A DNA stretch of 64,000 nt, taken from contig NZ_CP136422.1 in NCBI RefSeq assembly GCF_034355335.1, positions 2,452,501 to 2,516,500 of the forward strand, in the 5' to 3' direction. The notes below the pieces were generated by a model. It saw only the letters and a list, made by a program, of their open reading frames with translations, searched no databases and was not told the origin of the DNA. Source of the DNA: Blautia coccoides (GTDB lineage Bacteria > Bacillota > Clostridia > Lachnospirales > Lachnospiraceae). Each line of letters begins with the position of its first letter. The first letter of the stretch is position 1. Positions 25,790 to 34,760 of this stretch are shown in pieces. The translations under genes and the position numbers were made by a program.

Positions 25790-26713
25790 CTATCTGGTAA
25801 TGACAGAAATCTGTTCCCGGGCGGTTCTGAGGGAAAGGGAATTCCTAAACCCAAAAGACTCTCCGTCGCAGTGTACAGGGAGAGGACGCTGGCTGATGAT
25901 CTCCACCACATGCCCCTGTTCTATCTGTATGCCTCTGAACCACGTGTGTTTCCCAATAAAAGCAGTGGGCAGCATGGTAATGATCTTCAGCTTGGAGAGC
26001 TTTCCGGCAACACAGATGTGGATCTTTCCATCCGTGTGATCTGCGTCCGGACAAAATTTACAGCCTCCTCCTTCATACTTCAGATTCATGCCGGCTACAA
26101 AAAAGCAGCGGGGGAAGCGCAATATCTTTTTTTGATCCAGGCGGATATCCACGCGGCAGGGGCGGTAGAGAAACAATTGTTTCAGAGCGATCGCCGCATA
26201 GGTAAGCTTGCCCAGATGGTATCGGTTCAGAAAATCCTTGAGGCCGGAATTGAGAGCCTCGTGACAGATGGAGGCATCAAAGCCAATGCCGGCGCTGATG
26301 AGAAAACAGCGCTTTTCCCCATCCGACCGCGCAATTCCGATATCCATTTTCTCAATACATGCGGGGGACAGGATCTGTTCCACTGCTTTGTCTGTATCTT
26401 TGGTAAGCCCAAGGCCTCTGGCAAAGTCATTGCCGGAACCTGTGGGGATATATCCCAGGGTAATATGGGTGTACACGGTTTTCACAAGTCCGTTGACCAC
26501 CTCATTCACTGTGCCGTCTCCGCCTACAACAACCAATGTGCAGGGAATGGAGAGGGCTGCAATCTGATGAGCCAGTTCAGCAGCATGTCCGTGCCGCTGG
26601 GTAAAATAGGCTTCATATTCCAGATGTTCTTCATCCAGACGTTTTTTGACATTGTCCCAGATCTCCTGTCCTTTGCCGGAACGGGAGCGGGGATTGATGA
26701 TAAAATAGTACAT
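25790..26713 (-). CDS. YegS/DgkB-like lipid kinase (diacylglycerol kinase catalytic domain)
   Basis: A 307-residue kinase. YYFIINPRSRSGKGQEIWD starts the protein; the nucleotide-binding motif is LVVVGGDGTVNEVVNGL near residue 60, followed by LGYIPTGSGNDFARGL. It phosphorylates diacylglycerol or a related lipid. The ATG at 26713 has AAGGAG six bases upstream; the 17-codon longer frame has no such signal. It is the first gene of an operon with the GDPD, and its promoter overlaps the divergent mgsA promoter. Confidence 0.92.
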   Translation of the reverse strand: MYYFIINPRSRSGKGQEIWDNVKKRLDEEHLEYEAYFTQRHGHAAELAHQIAALSIPCTLVVVGGDGTVNEVVNGLVKTVYTHITLGYIPTGSGNDFARGLGLTKDTDKAVEQILSPACIEKMDIGIARSDGEKRCFLISAGIGFDASICHEALNSGLKDFLNRYHLGKLTYAAIALKQLFLYRPCRVDIRLDQKKILRFPRCFFVAGMNLKYEGGGCKFCPDADHTDGKIHICVAGKLSKLKIITMLPTAFIGKHTWFRGIQIEQGHVVEIISQRPLPVHCDGESFGFRNSLSLRTAREQISVITR

Positions 26714-26735
26714 AGGCTTCTCCTTCTTTGCAATT

Positions 26736-26781
26736 ATTGTAGCAGTTTCCCGTTGTGAGGACAAGTAAAATATGTTATGAT
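26736..26781. promoter_or_regulatory. Overlapping divergent promoters for the lipid kinase and mgsA
   Basis: Minus strand: TTGTCC (26764-26759), 17 bases, TACAAT (26741-26736). Plus strand: TTGTGA (26753-26758), 17 bases, TATGAT (26776-26781). The two -35 boxes lie side by side, so polymerases could not occupy both. Confidence 0.6.
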
Positions 26782-26800
26782 AAAAAAACAGCAGAGGAAC

Positions 26801-26832
26801 CGGTCACTGTCCGCGGGCAGGCCTGTAAACAG
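26801..26832 (-). repeat. Possible fourth copy of the ~40-bp dispersed repeat
   Basis: The reverse complement shares CAGGCCTGC and flanking text with 31252-31291, but more weakly than the other copies. It lies in the mgsA leader. Confidence 0.35.
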
Positions 26833-26879
26833 CAGCCGGAACCGGAAACCATACAGATAGCTGAAAGGAGTTAAGATAC

Positions 26880-27350
26880 ATGGACAATGAATTTATAACA
26901 TTTACAATAGGGAAAAAGAAACATATCGCGCTGATCGCACATGACAATGAAAAGCCGAAACTGATAGAATGGTGCAAAGAGAATTATGATATACTGAAGA
27001 ATCACAGTCTTTACGGAACCGGCACAACAGCCAGGCTGATCGCGGACAAAGCAGGCCTTCGCATCAAGGGATACAACAGCGGTCCTCTGGGCGGTGACCA
27101 GCAGATCGGAGCCAAGATCGTGGAAGGTGTCATTGACTTTGTAGTGTTCTTCTCAGATCCTCTGACCGCGCAGCCTCACGATCCGGATGTGAAGGCTCTT
27201 ATGCGTATTGCGCAGGTCTATGATATCCCCATGGCCATCAATAAGGCCACTGCGGATTTCATGATCCACTCCCAGTTTATGAGCGGGGAATATGACCATG
27301 AAGTGATCAATTTTAAAAAGAATGTGGAAGAGCGGGCAGATTCCATGTGA
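26880..27350 (+). CDS. mgsA: Methylglyoxal synthase
   Basis: A 156-residue enzyme converting dihydroxyacetone phosphate to methylglyoxal and phosphate. Family motifs are intact: HIALIAHDNEK near residue 15, GTGTTARLI, SGPLGGDQQIGA with the catalytic Asp73, and AQPHDPDVKAL with the conserved His and Asp. The chain is close to the usual 150 residues. A terminator follows. It connects with the glp genes, since glycerol-3-phosphate oxidation yields its substrate. Confidence 0.96.
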   Translation: MDNEFITFTIGKKKHIALIAHDNEKPKLIEWCKENYDILKNHSLYGTGTTARLIADKAGLRIKGYNSGPLGGDQQIGAKIVEGVIDFVVFFSDPLTAQPHDPDVKALMRIAQVYDIPMAINKATADFMIHSQFMSGEYDHEVINFKKNVEERADSM

Positions 27351-27378
27351 GAAAATGCTCGTATCAGTGATATAAATA

Positions 27379-27418
27379 AAAGATGTCTCCTTGCCATACA
27401 GCAGAAGACATCTTTTTT
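27379..27418 (+). terminator. mgsA terminator
   Basis: AAAGATGTCT (27379-27388) pairs with AGACATCTTT (27406-27415), followed by TTT. Confidence 0.85.
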
Positions 27419-27463
27419 CATACCGGCTTTTTATTCTGTGCCGGTGAGGCATCCCCCTTTTTA

Positions 27464-28240
27464 TCAGGTGGTGATCCAGGTACTGTATCCTGCCCGGCGC
27501 AGGGTCTGTTCCATCCTGACGGCATTTGCCAGGTACTGATAAGCGCCTACCTGTACTTTGTAAAAGCCGTCTTCGTTTAAAATGTAAGCCGGAAATCCCT
27601 GGTCCTGCAGTTCATAGAGCAGATTATCGGCATACTGTTTTTCACGGAACATGCCAACCTGCACCCGGTAGAGCACCGGTTCCCCGGCAGGCGGTTTCTC
27701 CACCTCTTCCTCCTCCAGTGTTCCCAGGATCGCGTAGGCAATGCCCTGGGCAATCTCATCGAATCTCTCGTCAAACAGGGCATTGTCCTTGTCGTTGTTG
27801 ATAAAACCAACCTCAACCAATACCGCCGGCATCCGTGTGCGCCGAAGGACTACCAGGCCCGGTCTTGCTCTCACGCCCAGGTTGTTAAAGCCCAGTTCTC
27901 CCAGTGCTCCGTTGATGTTTTCCGCCATGTCAACCTTTTGTCCCGACAGGTCATAGACCAGGGATTCCACACCGGAATACTGGTTGGGCTGGGGGCTTGA
28001 GTTGCGGTGGAAGGAGATGAACCAGTCCGCTCCGGCGTCGTTTCCGATGCGGGCTTTCTCAAATGGTGTCTGATATACATCGGTGGTGCGGGTGTACACC
28101 ACATCCACCCCGTTCTGGGAGAGAATCCGGCCTACTGCCAGGGCCAGCCGGAGATTGTCATCTTTCTCCTGTCTGCCCTTATAGACAGCGCCGGGATCCG
28201 TTCCGCCGTGCCCGGCGTCTATTACAATTTTATATGCCAA
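27464..28240 (-). CDS. N-acetylmuramoyl-L-alanine amidase (Amidase_3) with SPOR-like domain
   Basis: A 258-residue zinc amidase. IVIDAGHGGTDPGAV at the N-terminus has the metal His, the second metal ligands lie in KDDNLRLAL and FISFHRNSS, and AVLVEVGFINN holds the catalytic Glu. Residues about 190-258 contain two SPOR-like repeats (YRVQVGMFREKQYADNL and YKVQVGAYQYLANAV). It cleaves the glycan-peptide amide of peptidoglycan. The start is a TTG with AAGGAG seven bases upstream. No signal peptide is visible, so export is unexplained. Confidence 0.92.
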   Translation of the reverse strand: MAYKIVIDAGHGGTDPGAVYKGRQEKDDNLRLALAVGRILSQNGVDVVYTRTTDVYQTPFEKARIGNDAGADWFISFHRNSSPQPNQYSGVESLVYDLSGQKVDMAENINGALGELGFNNLGVRARPGLVVLRRTRMPAVLVEVGFINNDKDNALFDERFDEIAQGIAYAILGTLEEEEVEKPPAGEPVLYRVQVGMFREKQYADNLLYELQDQGFPAYILNEDGFYKVQVGAYQYLANAVRMEQTLRRAGYSTWITT

Positions 28241-28270
28241 ATGGTGACTCCTTGAATCGCTTTATGATTA

Positions 28271-29608
28271 TTATATGCGCTGTCTTTGATTTTGTGTCCT
28301 GCACAGACGGCGGAATTTAAAAATCAGGGGCAGTATCATAAGACACCAGATGATGGGCTCCGCAATGATGATCCCCATGTACTGCAGGATAGGTGTTAAA
28401 AACAGCGCGATCAGCACTTTTCCCGCCAGTTCTATGAAGCTGGATATGACAGGAGTGATGTGATCCCCAATGGCCTGCAGGGCATTTCTGAGGATATTGA
28501 TCCCGCAGGCGACAAAATACAGAAGGGAATTTATCCGCAGGTATTTGGAGGCGTTTTCTATGACCACCGGGCTGCTGCTTCCTGTGACCAGATGGATCAG
28601 GAAGGGGGCTGCTGTGTAGCTTAAGAAGATGACAACAAAGGTCCATGCCCATGTGATGAAAAGAGCCTGGCGGATACCGATTTTTACCCGGTCGAATTTT
28701 CCGGCACCGAAATTTTGTCCGCAGAAGGTAGCCATGGTCACACCCATGACGGAGATGGGCAGGAAATAAAATTCACAGATTTTTCTGGCGGCTGTATGTG
28801 CCACAATGATTTCCGTGCCGAAGGTATTGATAGCGCACTGAAGAGCCAGGGTACCGAAAAATACCAGGGACATCATCAGAGCCATGGACAGCCCGGAGGA
28901 GTAAAGGACCTTTATCATGGTCCTGCTCAGTCTGAAGTCCGCAGGCTTTAAGCGAAAGACCGGATAGCGTTTCCACATATAGACAAAGCTCAGTACAACC
29001 GAGACACTCTGGGCCAGAACCGTGGCCAGGGCAGCACCTCTTACCCCCATATGGAACTGCAGGATGAACAGCAGATCAAGCCCCACGTTCAGAAGGGCAG
29101 CGCAGACCAGAAATAGAAGAGGTGCCACTGTGTCGCCTACGGCCCGCATGATCCCCGCCAGCGCGTTGTAGAGCATGGTGATGAGCATACCCATAAGTAT
29201 GATCCTTATGTACCCTGATGCTTCCGAGAGAAGATGGCTGGGAACCTGCAGCAGGGATAAAAATCCGTTCAGCCCTAAAAGGGAGACTGCGGTGAGGACT
29301 ATTGTGGTGAGAAAGCCCAGAAGAAAGGTTCCGGCAGCCGCTTTTTTCAGCCGTTCTTTTTTGTCAGCGCCGAAGCTCTGGGAAACAATGATGGAAAAGC
29401 CGTTGGTCAGACCCTGCAGAAAGCCGATGAGCAGAGTGCTGATGGCTGTGGTGGCGCCGACTGCGGCGAGAGAGGATTCCCCCAGTGTGCTTCCCACGAT
29501 CCTTGTGTCAGCCAGGCTGTAAAAGAGCTGGAACAGATTGCCGAGACACACAGGCAGGGCAAAGGAGAGCATAAGTTTGGTTGGGTTTCCCTGAGTCAGA
29601 TTCTTCAT
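28271..29608 (-). CDS. MATE family efflux transporter
   Basis: A 445-residue membrane protein with twelve predicted segments in two similar halves, as in the multidrug and toxic compound extrusion family. It has the typical opening LTQGNPTKLMLSFALP and LFQLFYSLADTRIVG, followed by AAVGATTAIS and the second-half ICEFYFLPISVMG...CGQNFGA. It exports organic cations or drugs using a Na+ or H+ gradient. It lies 30 bases upstream of the amidase on the same strand, but no functional link is evident. Confidence 0.93.
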   Translation of the reverse strand: MKNLTQGNPTKLMLSFALPVCLGNLFQLFYSLADTRIVGSTLGESSLAAVGATTAISTLLIGFLQGLTNGFSIIVSQSFGADKKERLKKAAAGTFLLGFLTTIVLTAVSLLGLNGFLSLLQVPSHLLSEASGYIRIILMGMLITMLYNALAGIMRAVGDTVAPLLFLVCAALLNVGLDLLFILQFHMGVRGAALATVLAQSVSVVLSFVYMWKRYPVFRLKPADFRLSRTMIKVLYSSGLSMALMMSLVFFGTLALQCAINTFGTEIIVAHTAARKICEFYFLPISVMGVTMATFCGQNFGAGKFDRVKIGIRQALFITWAWTFVVIFLSYTAAPFLIHLVTGSSSPVVIENASKYLRINSLLYFVACGINILRNALQAIGDHITPVISSFIELAGKVLIALFLTPILQYMGIIIAEPIIWCLMILPLIFKFRRLCRTQNQRQRI

Positions 29609-29813
29609 ATTTTAATCTCCAATTAATTGTATTTCTGAAAATCCTTTACCATAATATCACAAGTCAGGAAAATAGCAAGCCATAAGTTACAGTCTTTGCT
29701 GTGAACAGCCGTAATTCTAAAATCTCCATAAAGTCTTATAAAACCTCTTCCTTTCTCAATTTAGAAGTGATAAAATCTAAATCAGCACAAAAAAAGGACG
29801 GATGAGTGAATAA

Positions 29814-30437
29814 ATGAAGAAACCACAGATGAAAGACGAAACAAGAAAAAAAGTTGACAATTTTTGGTACTATTATAAGTTCCATGTACTGATCGGGGCC
29901 TTCCTGCTTTTTATGGTGGTCGTATTTGTCAAGGATATGCTGAGCAAAGTAGACTATGATTATGACATTGCCTTTGTCACAGATTATATGATAGCTGACG
30001 AGGACAGCCAGGCTCTGCAGAGTTATTTTGAGGCCAATGCAGAGGATTTGAACGGGGACGGGGAAGTCCATGTACAGATCCAGAACTATGTACTGCCCCC
30101 GGACGATGCCCAGGGATATGATCCCCAGATGCTGGCAGCAGGACAGACGAAGATGACAGTGGATCTGCAGGAAGGGACAAGCATGATCTTCTTTATCAGC
30201 CAGCAGAATTTTGAAAAGTTCAAGGACGCCGGTGTTTTTCCGGAAAAACTGGAGGACTTTGCCAAGGTGGAGGACTGTGCTGCCTATGCGGAGATGGGAG
30301 AACCTGCGTCCGTGAAGGATCTATATGTGGCAATGCGCAGCCTGGAAGGAACCAAGATGGAGAAGAATGAAGAGAAGACAGCCTACTATGACGCCTGTGA
30401 AACGCTTCTTGACAAGTTTGTTTCCGGCGCTGAATAA
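29814..30437 (+). CDS. Single-pass membrane protein of unknown function
   Basis: A 207-residue protein. A basic N-terminus (MKKPQMKDETRKKVDNFWYY) leads into one membrane helix (about 25-43, VLIGAFLLFMVVVFVKDML). An acidic, soluble domain follows with Asp-rich stretches (NGDGEVHVQIQNYVLPPDD). No domain is recognised. A poor ribosome binding site (AAAGGAC about 16 bases upstream) suggests low expression or a different control. It is monocistronic, ended by a 19-bp hairpin. The 205 bases upstream show nothing else. Confidence 0.75.
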   Translation: MKKPQMKDETRKKVDNFWYYYKFHVLIGAFLLFMVVVFVKDMLSKVDYDYDIAFVTDYMIADEDSQALQSYFEANAEDLNGDGEVHVQIQNYVLPPDDAQGYDPQMLAAGQTKMTVDLQEGTSMIFFISQQNFEKFKDAGVFPEKLEDFAKVEDCAAYAEMGEPASVKDLYVAMRSLEGTKMEKNEEKTAYYDACETLLDKFVSGAE

Positions 30438-30475
30438 TAGAGAGCACACACTGGGGGCTTCCTATTATCATAAAT

Positions 30476-30523
30476 AAAAGATGATCGGGGAACTCGTCAG
30501 TTCAGTTCCCCGATCATCTTTTT
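30476..30523. terminator. Bidirectional terminator overlapping a stop codon
   Basis: A 19-bp perfect stem (30476-30494 with 30504-30522) flanked by A and T runs. The stop codon of the convergent alarmone synthetase gene lies in the loop (30497-30499), so its last codons form one arm. Confidence 0.88.
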
Positions 30524-31177
30524 AATATTCTGCATCTGGTTGTCCACCGCTGTGATGGTGTGGGCACATTCCAGAAGTTCCATGCTGATAAGCTCATGGT
30601 CTTTGTTGCTGCCCAGCTCTTTTTTGTAGCGGAGCTGGTGTTCCAGGCTGGCCCAGAAATCCATGCCTATGGTCCGTATCTGCACTTCGGCACGCATGGG
30701 AGTTTTCCCCTCTGCGAAGAATACAGGAATCTCTACGATCATGTGATAGCTTCGGTAGCCATTGGGCTTAGGGTTCAGGATATAATCCTTGATGCGGATG
30801 ATCTTAATATCGTCCTGTTCAGCCAGAAGATTGGCAACCGTATAGATGTCATCTATGAAGGAGCAGATGACACGGATCCCTGCCACATCGTTTAACTGTT
30901 CCCGGATATTGGTCTCCGTGAATTCATAGCCCAGCTTCTGAAGCTTGCTGTAGATACTCATGGGCTTTTTGATCCTGGTCTTGATGGAGGAGATGGGATT
31001 GCGGTTGTACTTTACAGAGAATTCATCATCCAGTACCTCCAGTTTGGTCTGTATCTCCCGAATGGCACAGCGGTACATCATCATGAGAGAATTGTAGTAA
31101 TCTGTATTTTTTATAAACCGCTCAGGAAAACGCACATCAAATTCCTGGGGAGGAATGTTCATATCTTCCGGTTTCAT
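30497..31177 (-). CDS. Small alarmone synthetase (RelA/SpoT domain, RelQ-like)
   Basis: A 226-residue GTP pyrophosphokinase with only the synthetase domain. Key segments are SSIKTRIKKPMSIYSKLQ (basic G-loop region), DVAGIRVICSFIDDIY, YILNPKPNGYRSYHMIV, and the catalytic EVQIRTIGMDFWASLEHQ. No hydrolase, TGS or ACT domain is present, as in RelP/RelQ proteins. It makes (p)ppGpp from ATP and GDP/GTP under stress. It is monocistronic on the minus strand. The start at 31177 is accepted by length, with GAAGGCAT upstream as a weak site. Confidence 0.92.
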   Translation of the reverse strand: MKPEDMNIPPQEFDVRFPERFIKNTDYYNSLMMMYRCAIREIQTKLEVLDDEFSVKYNRNPISSIKTRIKKPMSIYSKLQKLGYEFTETNIREQLNDVAGIRVICSFIDDIYTVANLLAEQDDIKIIRIKDYILNPKPNGYRSYHMIVEIPVFFAEGKTPMRAEVQIRTIGMDFWASLEHQLRYKKELGSNKDHELISMELLECAHTITAVDNQMQNIKKMIGELN

Positions 31178-31251
31178 CTGTAAAAAATGCCTTCTTTCGT
31201 GTTTTTTCAGTTCGTGACAGCCCTATATCTGCCGATAATATAGGTTCATAT

Positions 31252-31291
31252 GGCTGGCGCAGTAAGTGCGCAGGCCTGTTTGAACCGTTAC
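31252..31291 (-). repeat. Dispersed ~40-bp intergenic repeat, copy 2
   Basis: Shares GCGCAGTAAGTGCGCAGGCC (one difference in the copy at 55031) and a downstream GTTAC with 55031-55069. The core GCGCA-GTAAG-TGCGC is a small hairpin. It lies in the 200-bp gap upstream of the DUF5685 gene, which otherwise holds only that gene's -10 box (TATAAT, 31363-31368). Confidence 0.7.
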
Positions 31292-31432
31292 TTCAGTATA
31301 TTAGTATATCGAAAAAATGAAGTTACGTCAATGTGGGGATAGTATTTTTCAGAAACTTATAGTATAATAATATAGATTATGTCAAGAAGTAAGTACCTGC
31401 AGCAGCAGGCAGGAGAAAGGCAGCTAAATCAT

Positions 31433-32302
31433 ATGTTTGGATATGTGACGGTGGACAAACCGGAGCTGAAAGTGAAAGAATTTTATCAGTACAAGGCATA
31501 TTACTGCGGTCTTTGCAGGACACTCAAAGAGGAATACGGATTTCGGGGAAGAATGACCCTTACGTATGATATGACATTTCTGGTGGTGCTTCTTACATCT
31601 CTTTATGAGAGTGAGACCAGGGAGATCAGTTCCCGGTGCCCGGTGCACCCTGTGAAGAAGATCCCCATGCTCCAGAATGAGATCACACAGTACGGAGCCA
31701 AGATGAATATTCTGCTTTCCTTTTACCATTTTGCAGACGACTGGCAGGATGATAAGAGCATGAAAGGGCTGACTGGCGTTCATTTATTTAAGAAAAAAGC
31801 TAAAAAGATCTGTCAGGAGTACCAAAGACAGAGTAAAGTGATCAGAAAGCAGCTTGGCAGACTCTCAGAGTATGAAAAGCAGCAAGAGACGGACCTGGAT
31901 CTGGTGGCCGGCTGTTTCGGAGAGCTGATGGCAGAAATTTTTGTTATCCGGGAGGATGTCTGGGAAGAATATTTGAGAAAATTCGGTTTCTATCTTGGGA
32001 AGTTCATATATATTATGGATGCCTATGATGACCTGGAAAAAGATATAAAAAAGGGCAGCTATAACCCGCTGAAAACTCTCTATGAATCGTATGAAGAGGA
32101 TAAGGAAGGGTATGAGAGGGAAGTGTATGACATTCTTCTCATGATGATGGCTGAAGCCAGCGGTGCCTTTGAGAAGCTTCCCTGTATTAAGGAGTCTGAA
32201 CTGCTCCGGAATATTATCTATTCAGGAGTCTGGTCAAAATATAATAAATTAAAAAAAGAAAGACAGGAGATAAAAGAGAACCATGATCAACAATCCTTAT
32301 GA
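31433..32302 (+). CDS. DUF5685 family protein
   Basis: A 289-residue helical protein that begins [20 protein letters not shown] and carries [14 protein letters not shown] near residue 30, plus a later Cys (SSRCPVHPV), typical of DUF5685. The function is unknown. The ATG at 31433 is preferred to one at 31379 because the latter lies only about 11 bases from the -10 box TATAAT, while AGGAG and AAAGG precede the inner one; the family also starts MFGY. It overlaps the following DnaJ gene by 20 bases and forms an operon with two more genes. Confidence 0.85.
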   Translation: MFGYVTVDKPELKVKEFYQYKAYYCGLCRTLKEEYGFRGRMTLTYDMTFLVVLLTSLYESETREISSRCPVHPVKKIPMLQNEITQYGAKMNILLSFYHFADDWQDDKSMKGLTGVHLFKKKAKKICQEYQRQSKVIRKQLGRLSEYEKQQETDLDLVAGCFGELMAEIFVIREDVWEEYLRKFGFYLGKFIYIMDAYDDLEKDIKKGSYNPLKTLYESYEEDKEGYEREVYDILLMMMAEASGAFEKLPCIKESELLRNIIYSGVWSKYNKLKKERQEIKENHDQQSL

Positions 32303-32936
32303 AGTGCTGGGTGTATCACAAAACGCCAGCAATGACGAAATTAAAAGAGCATACCGGGATTTGAGCAGAAAATACCATCCCGATTCCTATGTGGATAATC
32401 CGCTGGCAGGGCTGGCAGAGGAAAAGTTCAAAGAAGTACAGGAGGCCTATGACCAGATCATGCGTGAGAGGGACGGAGGCTACCAAAGCGGTTACGGCAG
32501 CAGCGCAGGCAGCAGCTACAGCTCCGGAGGATACAGCCAGCAGAATTATGCGTCCTCGGAAGACAATATGCAGCTTCAGGCAGCAGCCAACTATCTGAAC
32601 GCCCGCCAGTACCAGCAGGCGCTCAATGTGCTTTCCCGTATACAGAACAGGAACGCCCAGTGGTATTATCTGAGCGCAGTGGCCAATATGGGAATGGGTA
32701 ACAATGTAAATGCCCTGAATCTGGCAAGACAGGCATCTTCCATGGAACCGGGCAATCCGGAGTATTCCAACCTGGTGAACCGCTTGCAGTGGAACAGCCA
32801 GAGATACCAGGGCGGCGGCAGTCCTTACGCAAACAACGGCGGCTCTTCCTGCGGTACGGGAAACTTCTGCTGTGATCTGTGGTGCGCTGACAGTTTGTGT
32901 GAGTGTATGGGAGGAGATCTTTGTCCATGCATGTAA
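32283..32936 (+). CDS. J-domain protein with Cys-rich C-terminal tail
   Basis: A 217-residue protein. The N-terminal J domain (residues 3-65) has [20 protein letters not shown] and the HPD motif at 32-34 and should stimulate a DnaK ATPase. A Gly/Ser/Tyr-rich linker (about 70-95) leads to TPR-like helices ([16 protein letters not shown], then [20 protein letters not shown]). The last ~30 residues hold nine cysteines (for example [19 protein letters not shown]), probably metal- or membrane-associated. No DnaJ zinc-finger domain is present. It overlaps both neighbours. Confidence 0.88.
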   Translation: MINNPYEVLGVSQNASNDEIKRAYRDLSRKYHPDSYVDNPLAGLAEEKFKEVQEAYDQIMRERDGGYQSGYGSSAGSSYSSGGYSQQNYASSEDNMQLQAAANYLNARQYQQALNVLSRIQNRNAQWYYLSAVANMGMGNNVNALNLARQASSMEPGNPEYSNLVNRLQWNSQRYQGGGSPYANNGGSSCGTGNFCCDLWCADSLCECMGGDLCPCM

Positions 32937-33466
32937 GCGGAAAGAAAATGGCCGTATCCGGCCTTTTGATGGCCTTGTCGGTGGTTATGATCATACTCAG
33001 CGGTGTTCTGGATTTTAATACTTTGTTTTTTCTGGCAGCAGCCGCTTTCTGTGTGGGCATTATCGTGAGAGAATACGACCTCAAGACAGGGGTCATATTT
33101 TTCGGGGGAACTCTGCTTCTGGGATTTCTTCTGGCGCCTCAGAAGCTCTATTGCATTACGTTTGCCATGATGGGCGCCTATGTACTTTTTGTGGAAGGCT
33201 TGTGGCGTTTTCTGGGAAAGCACCAGAATATGAAAAAACCAAAGCTGGTTTTTACAGCAGGAAAATTCGTGATCTTTAATATCATGTATGTGCCTGCACT
33301 TTTCCTGTTTCCAAAACTGCTTTTTGCAGGTGTGATTTCAGATAAAGTGCTGCTGTTTTTCCTGTTGGGAGGCCAGATCGCCCTGTTTTTGTTTGACAAG
33401 GCCTATGAATACTTTTTGATCCGCATGTGGGGGAACTGGCGCGGAAAATTTTTTGGGAGAGGGTAA
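32927..33466 (+). CDS. Multi-pass membrane protein, unknown function
   Basis: A 179-residue hydrophobic protein with five likely membrane helices ([20 protein letters not shown] near the start; others near 40, 65, 115 and 145). The pattern [15 protein letters not shown] resembles ECF-type S components and related small membrane proteins, but no binding motif is seen. The ATG at 32927 lies inside the end of the DnaJ gene, with GGAGGAG ten bases upstream. It completes the DUF5685-DnaJ-membrane protein operon. Confidence 0.78.
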   Translation: MHVSGKKMAVSGLLMALSVVMIILSGVLDFNTLFFLAAAAFCVGIIVREYDLKTGVIFFGGTLLLGFLLAPQKLYCITFAMMGAYVLFVEGLWRFLGKHQNMKKPKLVFTAGKFVIFNIMYVPALFLFPKLLFAGVISDKVLLFFLLGGQIALFLFDKAYEYFLIRMWGNWRGKFFGRG

Positions 33467-33468
33467 TA

Positions 33469-34749
33469 ATGATGACAAATGAAATGATAGAAGATTATAT
33501 AAAAATCCTGGAATCTGAACTGGTTCCTGCCATGGGATGCACAGAGCCTATTGCGCTTGCGTACGGCGGTGCCAGGGCAAGAGAGATATTGGGCGGGATG
33601 CCTGAAAAAGTCATCGCCAAGTGCAGCGGCAATATCATTAAAAATGTGCGCTGTGTCACCATACCCAATTCCAAAGGACTGGTTGGCATAGAGGCCGGCG
33701 TACTTCTGGGCATTGCCGGCGGAAATGCCGGGAAGCAGATGGAGGTCCTGGAGGATGTCACAGACGCGGATATTGAGAAGGCAAAAGAAATGCTGAAAAA
33801 AGGTGTCTGTAAGGTGGAATTTTTGGACAGTCCCAGTGTGCTCCATATTATTCTGGAGCTGTATACAGAGGAACACAGCGCAGTGGTGGAAATCCGTGAC
33901 GGACATACCAACATCACCAGTATCCGAAAAGACGGAAAAGAACTGCTGGAAGGCGCCGCAAAGTTTGAGCATGACGACACGGATGAGAGAAAAGTCATCC
34001 TGAATATGGAAAATATCAAAGAATTTGCTGATACGGTGGAGCTTTCCAAGGTACAGCATTTAATAGAGAGACAGATCACCTGTAATATGGCCATAGCCAA
34101 TGAGGGAATGAAAGGCGGATACGGACTGGGGCTTGGAAAGCTTCTGGTGGAGTCTTATCCTGACACCACGCTGAATCAGATGAAGGCCTATGCCGCGGCA
34201 GGCTCTGAGGCCAGAATGGGGGGATGTGACCTTCCGGTCATCATCAATTCCGGTTCCGGCAACCAGGGAATTGCATCCTCTGTACCTGTGGTGGTTTATG
34301 CCAGGATCAAGCAGGTGGATCAGGAAACACTTTACCGCTCTTTAGTATTTTCCAATCTACTGACCATTTACCAGAAAACTTATATCGGCAAGCTCTCAGC
34401 CTTCTGTGGTGCGGTGTCTGCGTCCTGTGCCAGTGGTGCGGCTCTCACCTATATGGTGGGTGGAACACTGGATCAGATCAAGATGACAGTGGAGAATACA
34501 CTGGCCAATATACCGGGTATTATCTGCGATGGAGCGAAAATCTCCTGTGCGGCCAAGATCGCCACCAGTCTGGACGCTGCCATCATGGCTCATAACCTGG
34601 CTATGAAGAACAAAGTCTATGCCCCTTACACAGGGATCCTGCAGGAGGATACCCCTGAGACCATTAGCTGTGTGGGATACATAGGCAAGGAAGGCATGAA
34701 GCAGACAGACAAAGAGATACTGAAGATCATGATTGAACACAACGAATAG
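33469..34749 (+). CDS. L-cysteine desulfidase-like protein (UPF0597/serine dehydratase alpha-like)
   Basis: A 426-residue protein of the CdsB/YhaM family. Conserved cysteines lie in PAMGCTEPIALAYGGA, GGCDLPVIINSGSGNQG and CDGAKISCAAKIA, which should bind an iron-sulfur cluster. Members degrade L-cysteine to sulfide, ammonia and pyruvate without PLP; substrate specificity across the family is uncertain. The GGGAGAGGG site sits before adjacent ATGs at 33469 and 33472. It begins three bases after the membrane protein stop and is followed by a DUF445 gene. Confidence 0.88.
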   Translation: MMTNEMIEDYIKILESELVPAMGCTEPIALAYGGARAREILGGMPEKVIAKCSGNIIKNVRCVTIPNSKGLVGIEAGVLLGIAGGNAGKQMEVLEDVTDADIEKAKEMLKKGVCKVEFLDSPSVLHIILELYTEEHSAVVEIRDGHTNITSIRKDGKELLEGAAKFEHDDTDERKVILNMENIKEFADTVELSKVQHLIERQITCNMAIANEGMKGGYGLGLGKLLVESYPDTTLNQMKAYAAAGSEARMGGCDLPVIINSGSGNQGIASSVPVVVYARIKQVDQETLYRSLVFSNLLTIYQKTYIGKLSAFCGAVSASCASGAALTYMVGGTLDQIKMTVENTLANIPGIICDGAKISCAAKIATSLDAAIMAHNLAMKNKVYAPYTGILQEDTPETISCVGYIGKEGMKQTDKEILKIMIEHNE

Positions 34750-34760
34750 AAGGGATATAG

